Made by a program: the position numbers and the translations under genes. From Nematostella vectensis (Eukaryota > Cnidaria > Anthozoa > Actiniaria > Edwardsiidae), in contig NC_064040.1 in NCBI RefSeq assembly GCF_932526225.1, positions 2,641,894-2,705,893 on the forward strand: a stretch of DNA of 64,000 bases. Direction: 5' to 3'. Every line of letters begins with the position of its first letter. Within the stretch, counting starts at the first letter, position 1. Shown here piece by piece: positions 25,076 through 38,000 of this stretch. The notes beneath the pieces are model-generated. The model had not been told where the DNA came from. It made no database searches and saw only the letters and a list, made by a program, of their open reading frames with translations.

Positions 25076-28000
25076 GGGCATGTAGCTCAGTGGTAGAGCG
25101 TCCGCTTTGCATGCGGAAGGTCCGGGGTTCGATCCCCCGCATCTCCAATATTTTCTTCTTTCCCTTAAGGAAATGTGGATTATTCAAGTCTTGAGGGTGA
25201 TATGACACACTTGCAAGTGTATTGGGGGATGTAGCTCAGTGGTAGAGCGTCCTCTTCGCATGCGGAAGGACCGGGGTTCGATCCCCCGCATCTCCAATAT
25301 TTTCTTTTTTCACCTAGAGGAAATATGGGCATTTCAAGTCTTTATGGTGATATGACTCACTTGCAAGTGTATTTGGGGATGTAGCTCAGTGGTAGAGCGT
25401 CCGCTTTGCATGCGGAAGGTCCGGGGTTCGATCCCCCGCATCTCCAATATTTTATTTTTTCACCTAGAGGAAATGTGGATTATTAAAGTTATGATGGTGA
25501 TATGACAGACTTGCAAGTGTATGGGGGGATGTAGCTCAGTGGTAGAGTTTCTGCTTTGCATGCGGAAGGACCGGTGTTCGATTCCCCGCATCTCAAATAT
25601 TTTTTTTCACTAAAGGAAATTTGGATAATTCAAGTCTTGATGGTAATATGACACACTTGCAAGTGTATAGGGGGATGTAGCTCAGTGGTAGAGCGTCCGC
25701 TTTGGACGGGACCGGGGTTCGATCCCCCGCATCTCCAATATTTTATTTTTTCCCCTAGAGGAAATATGGGCATTTCAAGTCTTTATGGTGATATGACTCA
25801 CTTGCAAGTGTATTTGGGGATGTAGCTCAGTGGTAGAGCGTCCGCTTTGCATGCGGAAGGTCCGGGGTTCGATCCCCCGCATCTCCAATACTTGCAAGCG
25901 TATTGGGGGATGTAGCTCAGTGTTAGAGCGTCCTCTTCGCATGCGGAAGGCACGGGGTTCGATCCCCCGCATCTCGAATATATTTTCTTCTTTTTCTAAA
26001 GTAAATGTGGATTATTCAAGTCTTGAGGGCGATATGACACACTTGCAAGCGTATTGTTGGATGTAGCTCAGTGGTAGAGCGTCCTCTTTGCATGCTGAAC
26101 GCCCGGGGTTCGATCCCCCGCATCTCCATTATTTTTTTTCCCTAGAGAAAATTTGGATTATTAAAGTTTTGATGGTGATATGACAGACTTGCAAGTGTAT
26201 TGGGGGATGTAGCTCAGTGGTAGAACGTCCGTCCGCTTTGCATGCGGAAGGCCCGGGGTTCGTTCCCCCGCATCTCCAATATTTGTTTTCCATTAAGTAA
26301 GTGTGGATTATTCAAGTCTTGATGGTGTTATGACACACTTGCAAATGTATAGGGGGATGTAGCTCAGTGGTAGCGCGTCCGCTTTGCATGCGGAAGGCCC
26401 GGGGTTCAATCCCCCGCATCTCCAATATTTTATTTTTTCACCTAGAGGAAATGTGGATTATTAAAGTTTTGATGGTGCTATGACAGACTAGCAAGTGTAT
26501 TTGGGGATTTAGCTCAGTGGTAGAGTTTCCGCTTTGCATGCGGAAGGACCGGTGTTCGATTCCCCGCATCTGAAATATTTTTTTTCCCTAAAGGAAATTT
26601 GGATTATTCAAGTCTTGACGGTAATATGACACACTTGCAAGTGTATTGGGGGATGTAGCTCAGTGGTAGAGCGTCCGCTTCGCATGCGGAAAGCCCGGGG
26701 TTCGATCCCCCGCATCTCCAATATTTTCTTTTTTTCCCTAGAGGAAATATGGGCATTTCAAGTCTTTATGGTGATATGACTCACTTGCAAGTGTATTAGG
26801 GGATGTAGCTTAGTGGTAGAGCGTCCGCTTCGCATGCGGAAGGTCCGGGGTTCGATCCCCCGCATCTCCATTATTTTTTTCCCTAGAGAAAATTTGGATT
26901 ATTCAAGTCTTGATGGTGTTATGACACACTTGCAAGTGTATTGGGGGATGTAGCTCAGGGGTAGAGCGTCCGCTTTGCATGCGGAAGGTCCGGGGTTCGA
27001 TCCACCGCATCTCCGGTATTTTTTTTTCCTATAGAAAATTTGGATTATCAAAGTTTTGATGGTGATATGACACACTTGCAAGTGTATTGGGGGATGTATC
27101 TCAGTGGTAGAGCGTCCGTCCGCTTTGCATGCGGAAGGTCCGGGGTTCGATCCCCCGCATCTCCAATATTTTCTTTTTTCACCTAGAGGAAATGTTGATT
27201 ATTAAAGTTTTGATGATGATATGACAGACTTGCAAGTGTATGGGGGGATGTAGCTCAGTGGTAGAGTTTCCGCTTTGCATGCGGAAGGACCGGTGTTCGA
27301 TTCCCCGCATCTCAAATATTTTTTTCCCTAAAGGAAATTTGGATTATTCAAGTCTTGATGGTAATATGACACACTTGCAAGTGTATTGGGGGATGTAGCT
27401 CAGTGGTAGAGCGTCCGCTTCGCATGCGGAAAGCCCGGGGTCCGATCCCCCGCATCTCCAATATTTTCTTTTTTCCCCTAGAGGAAATATGGGCATTTCA
27501 AGTCTTTATGACGATATGACTCACTTGTAAGTGTATCAGGGCATGTAGCTCAGTGGTAGAGCGTCCGCTTTGCATGCGGAAGGTCCGGGGTTCGATCCCC
27601 CGCATCTCCAATATTTTCTTCTTTCCCTTAAGGAAATGTGGATTATTCAAGTCTTGAGGGTGATATGACACACTTGCAAGTGTATTGGGGGATGTAGCTC
27701 AGTGGTAGAGCGTCCTCTTCGCATGCGGAAGGACCGGGGTTCGATCCCCCGCATCTCCAATATTTTCTTTTTTCACCTAGAGGAAATATGGGCATTTCAA
27801 GTCTTTATGGTGATATGACTCACTTGCAAGTGTATTTGGGGATGTAGCTCAGTGGTAGAGCGTCCGCTTTGCATGCGGAAGGTCCGGGGTTCGATCCCCC
27901 GCATGCAATATTTTTTTTCACTAAAGGAAATTTGGATAATTCAAGTCTTGAGGGCGATATGACACACTTGCAAGCGTATTGTTGGATGTAGCTCAGTGGT

Positions 28001-29978
28001 AGAGCGTCCTCTTTGCATGCTGAACGCCCGGGGTTCGATCCCCCGCATCTCCATTATTTTTTTTCCCTAGAGAAAATTTGGATTATTAAAGTTTTGATGG
28101 TGATATGACAGACTTGCAAGTGTATTGGGGGATGTAGCTCAGTGGTAGAACGTCCGTCCGCTTTGCATGCGGAAGGCCCGGGGTTCGTTCCCCCGCATCT
28201 CCAATATTTGTTTTCCATTAAGTAAGTGTGGATTATTCAAGTCTTGATGGTGTTATGACACACTTGCAAATGTATAGGGGGATGTAGCTCAGTGGTAGCG
28301 CGTCCGCTTTGCATGCGGAAGGCCCGGGGTTCAATCCCCCGCATCTCCAATATTTTATTTTTTCACCTAGAGGAAATGTGGATTATTAAAGTTTTGATGG
28401 TGCTATGACAGACTAGCAAGTGTATTTGGGGATTTAGCTCAGTGGTAGAGTTTCCGCTTTGCATGCGGAAGGACCGGTGTTCGATTCCCCGCATCTGAAA
28501 TATTTTTTTTCCCTAAAGGAAATTTGGATTATTCAAGTCTTGACGGTAATATGACACACTTGCAAGTGTATTGGGGGATGTAGCTCAGTGGTAGAGCGTC
28601 CGCTTCGCATGCGGAAAGCCCGGGGTTCGATCCCCCGCATCTCCAATATTTTCTTTTTTTCCCTAGAGGAAATATGGGCATTTCAAGTCTTTATGGTGAT
28701 ATGACTCACTTGCAAGTGTATTAGGGGATGTAGCTTAGTGGTAGAGCGTCCGCTTCGCATGCGGAAGGTCCGGGGTTCGATCCCCCGCATCTCCATTATT
28801 TTTTTCCCTAGAGAAAATTTGGATTATTCAAGTCTTGATGGTGTTATGACACACTTGCAAGTGTATTGGGGGATGTAGCTCAGGGGTAGAGCGTCCGCTT
28901 TGCATGCGGAAGGTCCGGGGTTCGATCCCCCGCATCTCCGGTATTTTTTTTTCCTATAGAAAATTTGGATTATCAAAGTTTTGATGGTGATATGACACAC
29001 TTGCAAGTGTATTGGGGGATGTATCTCAGTGGTAGAGCGTCCGTCCGCTTTGCATGCGGAAGGTCCGGGGTTCGATCCCCCGCATCTCCAATATTTTCTT
29101 TTTTCACCTAGAGGAAATGTTGATTATTAAAGTTTTGATGATGATATGACAGACTTGCAAGTGTATGGGGGGATGTAGCTCAGTGGTAGAGTTTCCGCTT
29201 TGCATGCGGAAGGACCGGTGTTCGATTCCCCGCATCTCAAATATTTTTTTCCCTAAAGGAAATTTGGATTATTCAAGTCTTGATGGTAATATGACACACT
29301 TGCAAGTGTATTGGGGGATGTAGCTCAGTGGTAGAGCGTCCGCTTCGCATGCGGAAAGCCCGGGGTCCGATCCCCCGCATCTCCAATATTTTCTTTTTTC
29401 CCCTAGAGGAAATATGGGCATTTCAAGTCTTTATGACGATATGACTCACTTGTAAGTGTATCAGGGCATGTAGCTCAGTGGTAGAGCGTCCGCTTTGCAT
29501 GCGGAAGGTCCGGGGTTCGATCCCCCGCATCTCCAATATTTTCTTCTTTCCCTTAAGGAAATGTGGATTATTCAAGTCTTGAGGGTGATATGACACACTT
29601 GCAAGTGTATTGGGGGATGTAGCTCAGTGGTAGAGCGTCCTCTTCGCATGCGGAAGGACCGGGGTTCGATCCCCCGCATCTCCAATATTTTCTTTTTTCA
29701 CCTAGAGGAAATATGGGCATTTCAAGTCTTTATGGTGATATGACTCACTTGCAAGTGTATTTGGGGATGTAGCTCAGTGGTAGAGCGTCCGCTTTGCATG
29801 CGGAAGGTCCGGGGTTCGATCCCCCGCATGCAATATTTTTTTTCACTAAAGGAAATTTGGATAATTCAAGTCTTGATGGTAATATGACACACTTGCAAGT
29901 GTATTGGGGGATGTAGCTCAGTGGTAGAGCTTCCGCTTCGCATGCGGAAAGCCCGGGGTTCGATCCCCCGCATCTCCA
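25076..29978 (+). tRNA. tRNA-Ala copies 167-200
   Basis: Starts (U = UGC, C = CGC, i = extra GTCC, t = 3' end lost, x = anticodon lost): 25076U 25225C 25375U 25525U 25671x 25816U 25906C 26057U 26203Ui 26353U 26503U 26649C 26799C 26944U 27090Ui 27244U 27389C 27539U 27688C 27838Ut 27982U 28128Ui 28278U 28428U 28574C 28724C 28869U 29015Ui 29169U 29314C 29464U 29613C 29763Ut 29907C. The thirteen copies from 26057 recur exactly 1,925 bp later. The pair 25816/25906 is separated by only about 18 bp. Confidence 0.9.
25671..25737 (+). pseudogene. tRNA-Ala pseudogene without an anticodon arm
   Basis: The 5' half (A box, D arm) and 3' half (T arm, acceptor) match the array consensus, but between them GTCCGCTTTGGACGGGACC replaces the anticodon arm. 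The body is 67 nt and has no recognisable anticodon. This looks like a small internal deletion or rearrangement. Confidence 0.8.
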
Positions 29979-30056
29979 ATATTTTCTTTTTTCTCCTAGA
30001 GGAAATATGGGCATTTCAAGTCTTTATGGTGATATGACTCACTTGCAAGTGTATTA

Positions 30057-33000
30057 GGGGATGTAGCTCAGTGGTAGAGCGTCCGCTTTGCATGCGGAAG
30101 GTCCGGGGTTCGATCCCCCGCATCTCCAATATTTTCTTTTTTCACCTAGAGGAAATGTGGATTATTAAAGTTTTGATGATGATATGACAGACTTGCAAGT
30201 GTATGGGGGGATGTAGCTCAGTGGTAGAGCGTCCGCTTCGCATGCGGAAAGCCCGGGGTTCGATCCCCCGCATCTCCAATATTTTCTTTTTTTCCCTAGA
30301 GGAAATATGGGCATTTCAAGTCTTTATGGTGATATGACTCACTTGCAAGTGTATTTGGGGATGTAGCTCAGTGGTAGAGCGTCCGCTTCGCATGCGGAAG
30401 GTCCGGGGTTCGATCCCCCGCATCTCCATTATTTTTTTCCCTAGAGAAAATTTGGATTATTCAAGTCTTGATGGTGTTATGACACACTTGCAAGTGTATT
30501 GGGGGATGTAGCTCAGAGGTAGAGCGTCCGCTTTGCATGCGGAAGGTCCGGGGTTCGATCCCCCGCATCTTCGGTATTTTTTTTCCCTATAGAAAATTTG
30601 GATTATCAAAGTTTTGATGGTGATATGACACACTTGCAAGTGTATTGGGGGATGTATCTCAGTGGTAGAGCGTCCGTCCGCTTTGCATGCGGAAGGTCCG
30701 GGGTTCGATCCCCCGCATCTCCAATATTTTCTTTTTTCACCTAGAGGAAATGTAGATTATTAAAGTTTTGATGATGATATGACAGACTTGCAAGTGTATG
30801 GGGGGATGTAGCTCAGTGGTAGAGTTTCCGCTTTGCATGCGGAAGGACCTGTGTTCGATTCCCCGCATCTCAAATATTTTTTTCCCTAAAGGAAATTTGG
30901 ATTATTCAAGTCTTGATGGTAATATGACACACTTGCAAGTGTATTGGGGGATGTAGCTCAGTGGTAGAGCGTCCGCTTCGCATGCGGAAAGCCCGGGGTC
31001 CGATCCCCCGCATCTCCAATATTTTCTTTTTTCCCCTAGAGGAAATATGGGCATTTCAAGTCTTTATGACGATATGACTCACTTGTAAGTGTATCAGGGC
31101 ATGTAGCTCAGTGGTAGAGCGTCCGCTTTGCATGCGGAAGGTCCGGGGTTCGATCCCCCGCATCTCCAATATTTTCTTCTTTCCCTTAAGGAAATGTGGA
31201 TTATTCAAGTCTTGAGGGTGATATGACACACTTGCAAGTGTATTGGGGGATGTAGCTCAGTGGTAGAGCGTCCTCTTCGCATGCGGAAGGACCGGGGTTC
31301 GATCCCCCGCATCTCCAATATTTTCTTTTTTCACCTAGAGGAAATATGGGCATTTCAAGTCTTTATGGTGATATGACTCACTTGCAAGTGTATTTGGGGA
31401 TGTAGCTCAGTGGTAGAGCGTCCGCTTTGCATGCGGAAGGTCCGGGGTTCGATCCCCCGCATCTCCAATATTTTATTTTTTCACCTAGAGGAAATGTGGA
31501 TTATTAAAGTTATGATGGTGATATGACAGACTTGCAAGTGTATGGGGGGATGTAGCTCAGTGGTAGAGTTTCTGCTTTGCATGCGGAAGGACCGGTGTTC
31601 GATTCCCCGCATCTCAAATATTTTTTTTCACTAAAGGAAATTTGGATAATTCAAGTCTTGATGGTAATATGACACACTTGCAAGTGTATTAGGGGATGTA
31701 GCTCAGTGGTAGAGCGTCCGCTTTGCATGCGGAAGGTCCGGGGTTCGATCCCCCGCATCTCCAATACTTTCTTCTTTCCCTTAAGGAAATGTGGATTATT
31801 CAAGTCTTGAGTGTGATATGACACAATTGCAAGTGTATTGGGGGATGTAGCTCAGTGGTAGAGCGTCCTCTTCGCATGCGGAAGGCACGGGGTTCGATCC
31901 CCCGCATCTCCAATATTTTCTTTTTTCACCTAGAGGAAATGTGGATTATTAAAGTTTTGATGATGATATGACAGACTTGCAAGTGTATGGGGGGATGTAG
32001 CTCAGTGGTAGAGTTTCCGCTTTGCATGCGCAAGGACCGGTGTTCGATTCCCCGCATCTCAAATATTTTTTTCCCTAAAGGAAATTTGGATTATTCAAGT
32101 CTTGATGGTAATATGACACACTTGCAAGTGTATTGGGGGATGTAGCTCAGTGGTAGAGCGTCCGCTTCGCATGCGGAAAGCCCGGGGTCCGATCCCCCGC
32201 ATCTCCAATATTTTCTTTTTTCCCCTAGAGGAAATATGGGCATTTCAAGTCTTTATGACGATATGACTCACTTGTAAGTGTATCAGGGCATGTAGCTCAG
32301 TGGTAGAGCGTCCGCTTTGCATGCGGAAGGTCCGGGGTTCGATCCCCCGCATCTCCAATATTTTCTTCTTTCCCTTAAGGAAATGTGGATTATTCAAGTC
32401 TTGAGGGTGATATGACACACTTGCAAGTGTATTGGGGGATGTAGCTCAGTGGTAGAGCGTCCTCTTCGCATGCGGAAGGACCGGGGTTCGATCCCCCGCA
32501 TCTCCAATATTTTCTTTTTTCACCTAGAGGAAATATGGGCATTTCAAGTCTTTATGGTGATATGACTCACTTGCAAGTGTATTTGGGGATGTAGCTCAGT
32601 GGTAGAGCGTCCGCTTTGCATGCGGAAGGTCCGGGGTTCGATCCCCCGCATCTCCAATATTTTATTTTTTCACCTAGAGGAAATGTGGATTATTAAAGTT
32701 ATGATGGTGATATGACAGACTTGCAAGTGTATGGGGGGATGTAGCTCAGTGGTAGAGTTTCTGCTTTGCATGCGGAAGGACCGGTGTTCGATTCTCCGCA
32801 TCTCAAATATTTTTTTTCACTAAAGGAAATTTGGATAATTCAAGTCTTGATGGTAATATGACACACTTGCAAGTGTATTAGGGGATGTAGCTCAGTGGTA
32901 GAGCGTCCGCTTTGCATGCGGAAGGTCCGGGGTTCGATCCCCCGCATCTCCAATACTTTCTTCTTTCCCTTAAGGAAATGTGGATTATTCAAGTCTTGAG

Positions 33001-34965
33001 TGTGATATGACACAATTGCAAGTGTATTGGGGGATGTAGCTCAGTGGTAGAGCGTCCTCTTCGCATGCGGAAGGCACGGGGTTCGATCCCCCGTATCTCC
33101 AATATATTTTTTTCTTTCCCTAAAGGAAATGTGGATTATTCAAGTCTTGACACACCTGCAAGAGTATTGTTGGATGTAGCTCAGTGGTAGAGCGTCCTCT
33201 TCGCATGCTGAAGGCCCGGGGTTCGATCCCCCGCATCTCCAATATTTTCTTTTTTCCCCTAGAGGAAATATGGGCATTTCAAGTCTTTATGGTGATATGA
33301 CTCACTTGCAAGTGTATTTGGGGATGTAGCTCAGTGGTAGAGCGTCCGCTTTGCATGCGGAAGGTCCGGGGTTCGATCCCCCGCATCTCCAGTACTTGCA
33401 AGCGTATTGGGGGATGTAGCTCAGTGTTAGAGCGTCCTCTTCGCATGCGGAAGGCACGGGGTTCGATCCCCCGCATCTCAAATATATTTTCTTCTTTCCC
33501 TAAAGTAAATGTGGATTATTCAAGTCTTGAGGGCGATATGACACACTTGCAAGCGTATTGTTGGATGTAGCTCAGTGGTAGAGCGTCCTCTTTGCATGCT
33601 GAACGCCCGGGGTTCGATCCCCCGCATCTCCATTATTTTTTTTCCCTAGAGAAAATTTGGATTATTAAAGTTTTGATGGTGATATGACAGACTTGCAAGT
33701 GTATTGGGGGATGTAGCTCAGTGGTAGAACGTCCGTCCGCTTTGCATGCGGAAGGCCCGGGGTTCGTTCCCCCGCATCTCCAATATTTGTTTTCCATTAA
33801 GTAAGTGTGGATTATTCAAGTCTTGATGGTGTTATGACACACTTGCAAGTGTATAGGGGGATGTAGCTCAGTGGTAGCGCGTCCGCTTTGCATGCGGAAG
33901 GCCCGGGGTTCCATCCCCCGCATCTCCAATTTTTTTTTTTTTTCCCCTAGAGGAAATGTGGATTATTAAAATTTTGATGTTGCTATGACAGACTAGCAAG
34001 TGTATTTGGGGATTTAGCTCAGTGGTAGAGTTTCCGCTTTGCATGCGGAAGGACCGGTGTTCGATTCCCCGCATCTGAAATATTTTTTTTCCCTAAAGGA
34101 AATTTGGATTATTCAAGTCTTGATGGTAATATGACACACTTGCAAGTGTATTGGGGGATGTAGCTCAGTGGTAGAGCGTCCGCTTCGCATGCGGAAAGCC
34201 CGGGGTTCGATCCCCCGCATCTCCAATATTTTCTTTTTTTCCCTAGAGGAAATATGGGCATTTCAAGTCTTTATGGTGATATGACTCACTTGCAAGTGTA
34301 TTAGGGGATGTAGCTTAGTGGTAGAGCGTCCGCTTTGCATGCGGAAGGTCCGGGGTTCGATCCCCCGCATCTCCATTATTTTTTTCCCTAGAGAAAATTT
34401 GGATTATTCAAGTCTTGATGGTGTTATGACACACTTGCAAGTGTATTGGGGGATGTAGCTCAGAGGTAGAGCGTCCGCTTTGTATGCGGAAGGTCCGGGG
34501 TTCGATCCCCCGCATCTCCGGTATTTTTTTTCCCTATAGAAAATTTGGATTATCAAAGTTTTGATGGTGATATGACACACTTGCAAGTGTATTGGGGGAT
34601 GTATCTCAGTGGTAGAGCGTCCGTCCGCTTTGCATGCGGAAGGCCCGGGTTCGTTCCCCCGCATCTCCAATATTTGTTTTCCATTAAGTAAATGTGGCAT
34701 ATTCAAGTCTTGATGGTGATATGACACAGTTGCAAGTGTATTAGCGGATGTAGCTCAGTGGTAGAACGTCCGCTTTGCATGCGGAATGCCCGGGGTTCGA
34801 ACCTCGCATCTCCAATATATTTTCTTTTTTCCCTAAAGGAAATGTGGATTATTCAAGTCTTTAGGGCGATATGACACACTTGCAAGCGTATTGTTGGATG
34901 TAGCTCAGTGGTAGAGCGTCCTCTTCGCATGCGGAAGGACCGGGGTTCGATCCCCCGCATCTCAA
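30057..34965 (+). tRNA. tRNA-Ala copies 201-234
   Basis: Starts (U = UGC, C = CGC, i = extra GTCC): 30057U 30207C 30357C 30502U 30648Ui 30802U 30947C 31097U 31246C 31396U 31546U 31692U 31841C 31991U 32136C 32286U 32435C 32585U 32735U 32881U 33030C 33170C 33320U 33410C 33561U 33707Ui 33857U 34008U 34154C 34304U 34449(UGU) 34595Ui 34744U 34894C. The ten copies from 33320 to 34595 repeat those from 25816 to 27090 at an offset of about 7,504 bp, including the unusual 90-bp dimer. Confidence 0.9.
34449..34520 (+). tRNA. tRNA-Ala body with UGU (threonine) anticodon
   Basis: The loop reads TTTGTAT, giving anticodon TGT, which decodes the threonine codon ACA. The acceptor stem still has G3:U70, so alanyl-tRNA synthetase would be expected to charge it with alanine. 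The D loop has AGAGGTA and the discriminator base is G, not A. Its counterparts at 26944 and 28869 keep TGC, so the change is recent. Confidence 0.8.
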
Positions 34966-35044
34966 ATATATTTTCTTCTTTCCCTAAAGGAAATGTGGAT
35001 TATTCAAGTCTTGAGGCCGATATGACACACTTGCAAGCGTATTG

Positions 35045-38000
35045 TTGGATGTAGCTCAGTGGTAGAGCGTCCTCTTTGCATGCTGAAGGCCCGGGGTTCG
35101 ATCCCCCCCATCTCCATTATTTTTTTTCCCTAGAGAAAATTTGGAATATTAAAGTTTTGATGGTGATATGACAGACTTGCAAGTGTATTGGGGGATGTAG
35201 TTCACTGGTAGAACGTCCGTCCGCTTTGCATGCGGAAGGCCCGGGGTTCGTTCCCCCGCATCTCCAATATTTTTTTTCCATTAAGTAAGTGTGGATTATT
35301 CAAGTCTTGATGGTGTTATGACACACTTGCAAGTGTATTTGGGGATTTAGCTCAGTGGTAGAGTTTCCGCTTTGCATGCGGAAGGACCGGTGTTCGATTC
35401 CCCGCATCTCCAATATTTTCTTTTTTTCCTAAGAGGAAATGTGGATTATTCAAGTCTTGATGGTAATATGACACACTTGCAAGTGTATTGGGGGATGTAG
35501 CTCAGTGGTAGAGCGTCCGCTTCGCATGCGGAAAGCCCGGGGTTCGATCCCCCGCATCTACAATATTTTCTTTTTTTCCCTAGAGGAAATATGGGCATTT
35601 CAAGTCTTTATGGTGATATGACTCACTTGCAAGTGTATTAGGGGATGTAGCTCAGTGGTAGAGCGTCCGCTTTGCATGCGGAAGGTCCGGGGTTCGATCC
35701 CCCGCATCTCCAATATATTTTCTTCTTTCCCTAAAGGAAATGTGGATTATTCAAGTCTTGAGGGCGATATGACACACCTGCAAGCGTATTGTTGGATGTA
35801 GCTCAGTGGTAGAGCGTCCTCTTCGCATGCTGAAGGCCCGGGGTTCGATCCCCCGCATCTCCAATATTTTCTTTTTTCACCTAGAGGAAATATGGGCATT
35901 TCAAGTCTTTATGGTGATATGACTCACTTGCAAGTGTATTAGGGGATGTAGCTCAGTGGTAGAGCGTCCGCTTTGCATGCGGAAGGTCCGGGGTTCGATC
36001 CCCCGCATCTCCAATATTTTCTTCTTTCCTTTAAGGAAATGTGGATTATTCAAGTCTTGAGGGTGATATGACACACTTGCAAGCGTATTGGGGGATGTAG
36101 CTCAGTGGTAGAGCGTCCTCTTCGCATGCGGAAGGCACGGGGTTCGATCCCCCGCATCTCAAATATATTTTCTTCTTTCCCTAAAGGAAATGTGGATTAT
36201 TCAAGTCTTGAGGGCGATATGACACACTTGCAAGCGTATTGTTGGATGTAGCTCAGTGGTAGAGCGTCCTCTTTGCATGCTGAAGGCCCGGGGTTCGATC
36301 CCCCGCATCTCCATTATTTTTTTTCCCTAGAGAAAATTTGGATTATTAAAGTTTTGATGGTGATATGACAGACTTGCAAGTGTATTGGGGGATGTAGCTC
36401 AGTGGTAGAACGTCCGTCCGCTTTGCATGCGGAAGGCCCGGGGTTCGTTCCCCTGCATCTCCAATATTTGTTTTCCATTAAGTAAGTGTGGATTATTCAA
36501 GTCTTGATGGTGTTATGACACACTTGCAAGTGTATAGGGGGATGTAGCTCAGTGGTAGAGCGTCCGCTTCGCATGCGGAAGGCCCGGGGTTCGATCCCCC
36601 GCATCTCCAAAATTTTCTTTTTTCCCTAAGAGGAAATGTGGATTATTAAAGTTTTGATGGTGATATGACAGACTTGCAAGTGTATGGGGGGATGTAGCTC
36701 AGTGGAAGAGTTTCCGCTTTGCATGCGGAAGGACCGGTGTTCGATTCCCCGCATCTGAAATATTTTTTTTCCCTAAAGGAAATTTGGATTATGAAACTTT
36801 TGAGGGTGATTTGACAAACTTGCAAGTGTATTAGGGGATGTAGCTCAGTGGTAGCGCGTCCGCTTTGCATGCGGAAGGCCCGGGGTTTGTTCCCCCGCAT
36901 CTCCAATATTTTCTTTTTTCCCCTAGAGGAAATGTGGATTATTAAAATTTTGATGGTGATATGACAGACTTGCAAGTGTATGGGGGGATGTAGCTCAGTG
37001 GTAGAGTTTCCGCTTTGCATGCGGAAGGACCGGTGTTCGATTCCCCGCATCTCAAATATTTTTTTCCCTAAAGGAAATTTAGATTATTCAAGTCTTGATG
37101 GTAATATGACACACTTGCAAGTGTATTGGGGGATGTAGCTCAGTGGTAGAGCGTCCGCTTCGCATGCGGAAAGCCCGGGGTTCGATCCCCCGCATCTCCA
37201 ATATTTTCTTTTTTCCCTAAATGAAATGTGGATTATTCAAGTCTTTGGGGTGATATGACACACTTGCAAGTGTATTGGGGGATGTAGCTCAGTGGTAGAG
37301 CGTCCTCTTCGCATGCGGAAGGCACGGGGTTCGATCCCCGCATCTCCAATATTTTCTTCTTTCCCTAAAGGAAATGTGGATTATTCAAGTCTTAAGGGCG
37401 ATATGACACACTTGCAAGCGTATTGTTGGATGTAGCTCAGTGGTTGAGCGTCCTCTTCGCATGCGGAAGGCCCGAGGTTCGATCCCCCGCATCTCCAAAA
37501 TTTTCTTTTTTCCCTAAAGGAAATGTGGATTATTCAAGTCTTGATGGCGATATGACACACTTGCAAGTGTATTGGGGGATGTAGCTCAGTGGTTTAGCGT
37601 CCGTCCGCTTTGCATGCGGAAGGCACGGGGTTCGATCCCCGCATCTCCAATATTTTCTTCTTTCCCTAAAGGAAATGTGGATTATTCAAGTCTTAAGGGC
37701 GATATGACACACTTGCAAGCGTATTGTTGGATGTAGCTCAGTGGTTGAGCGTCCTCTTCGCATGCGGAAGGCCCGAGGTTCGATCCCCCGCATCTCCAAA
37801 ATTTTCTTTTTTCCCTAAAGGAAATGTGGATTATTCAAGTCTTGATGGCGATATGACACACTTGCAAGTGTATTGGGGGATGTAGCTCAGTGGTTTAGCG
37901 TCCGTCCGCTTTGCATGCGGAAGGCCCGAGGTTCGATACCCCGCATCTCCATTATTTTTTTTCCATTAAGTAAATGTGGATTATTCAAGTCTTGATGGTG

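Noticed and set aside
2677-37050. Many open frames of 60-134 codons on the minus strand with recurring MRGIEPRAFRMQSG-like sequences
   Set aside because: They are antisense readings of the tRNA-Ala repeats; their recurrence follows the DNA repeat and not protein conservation.
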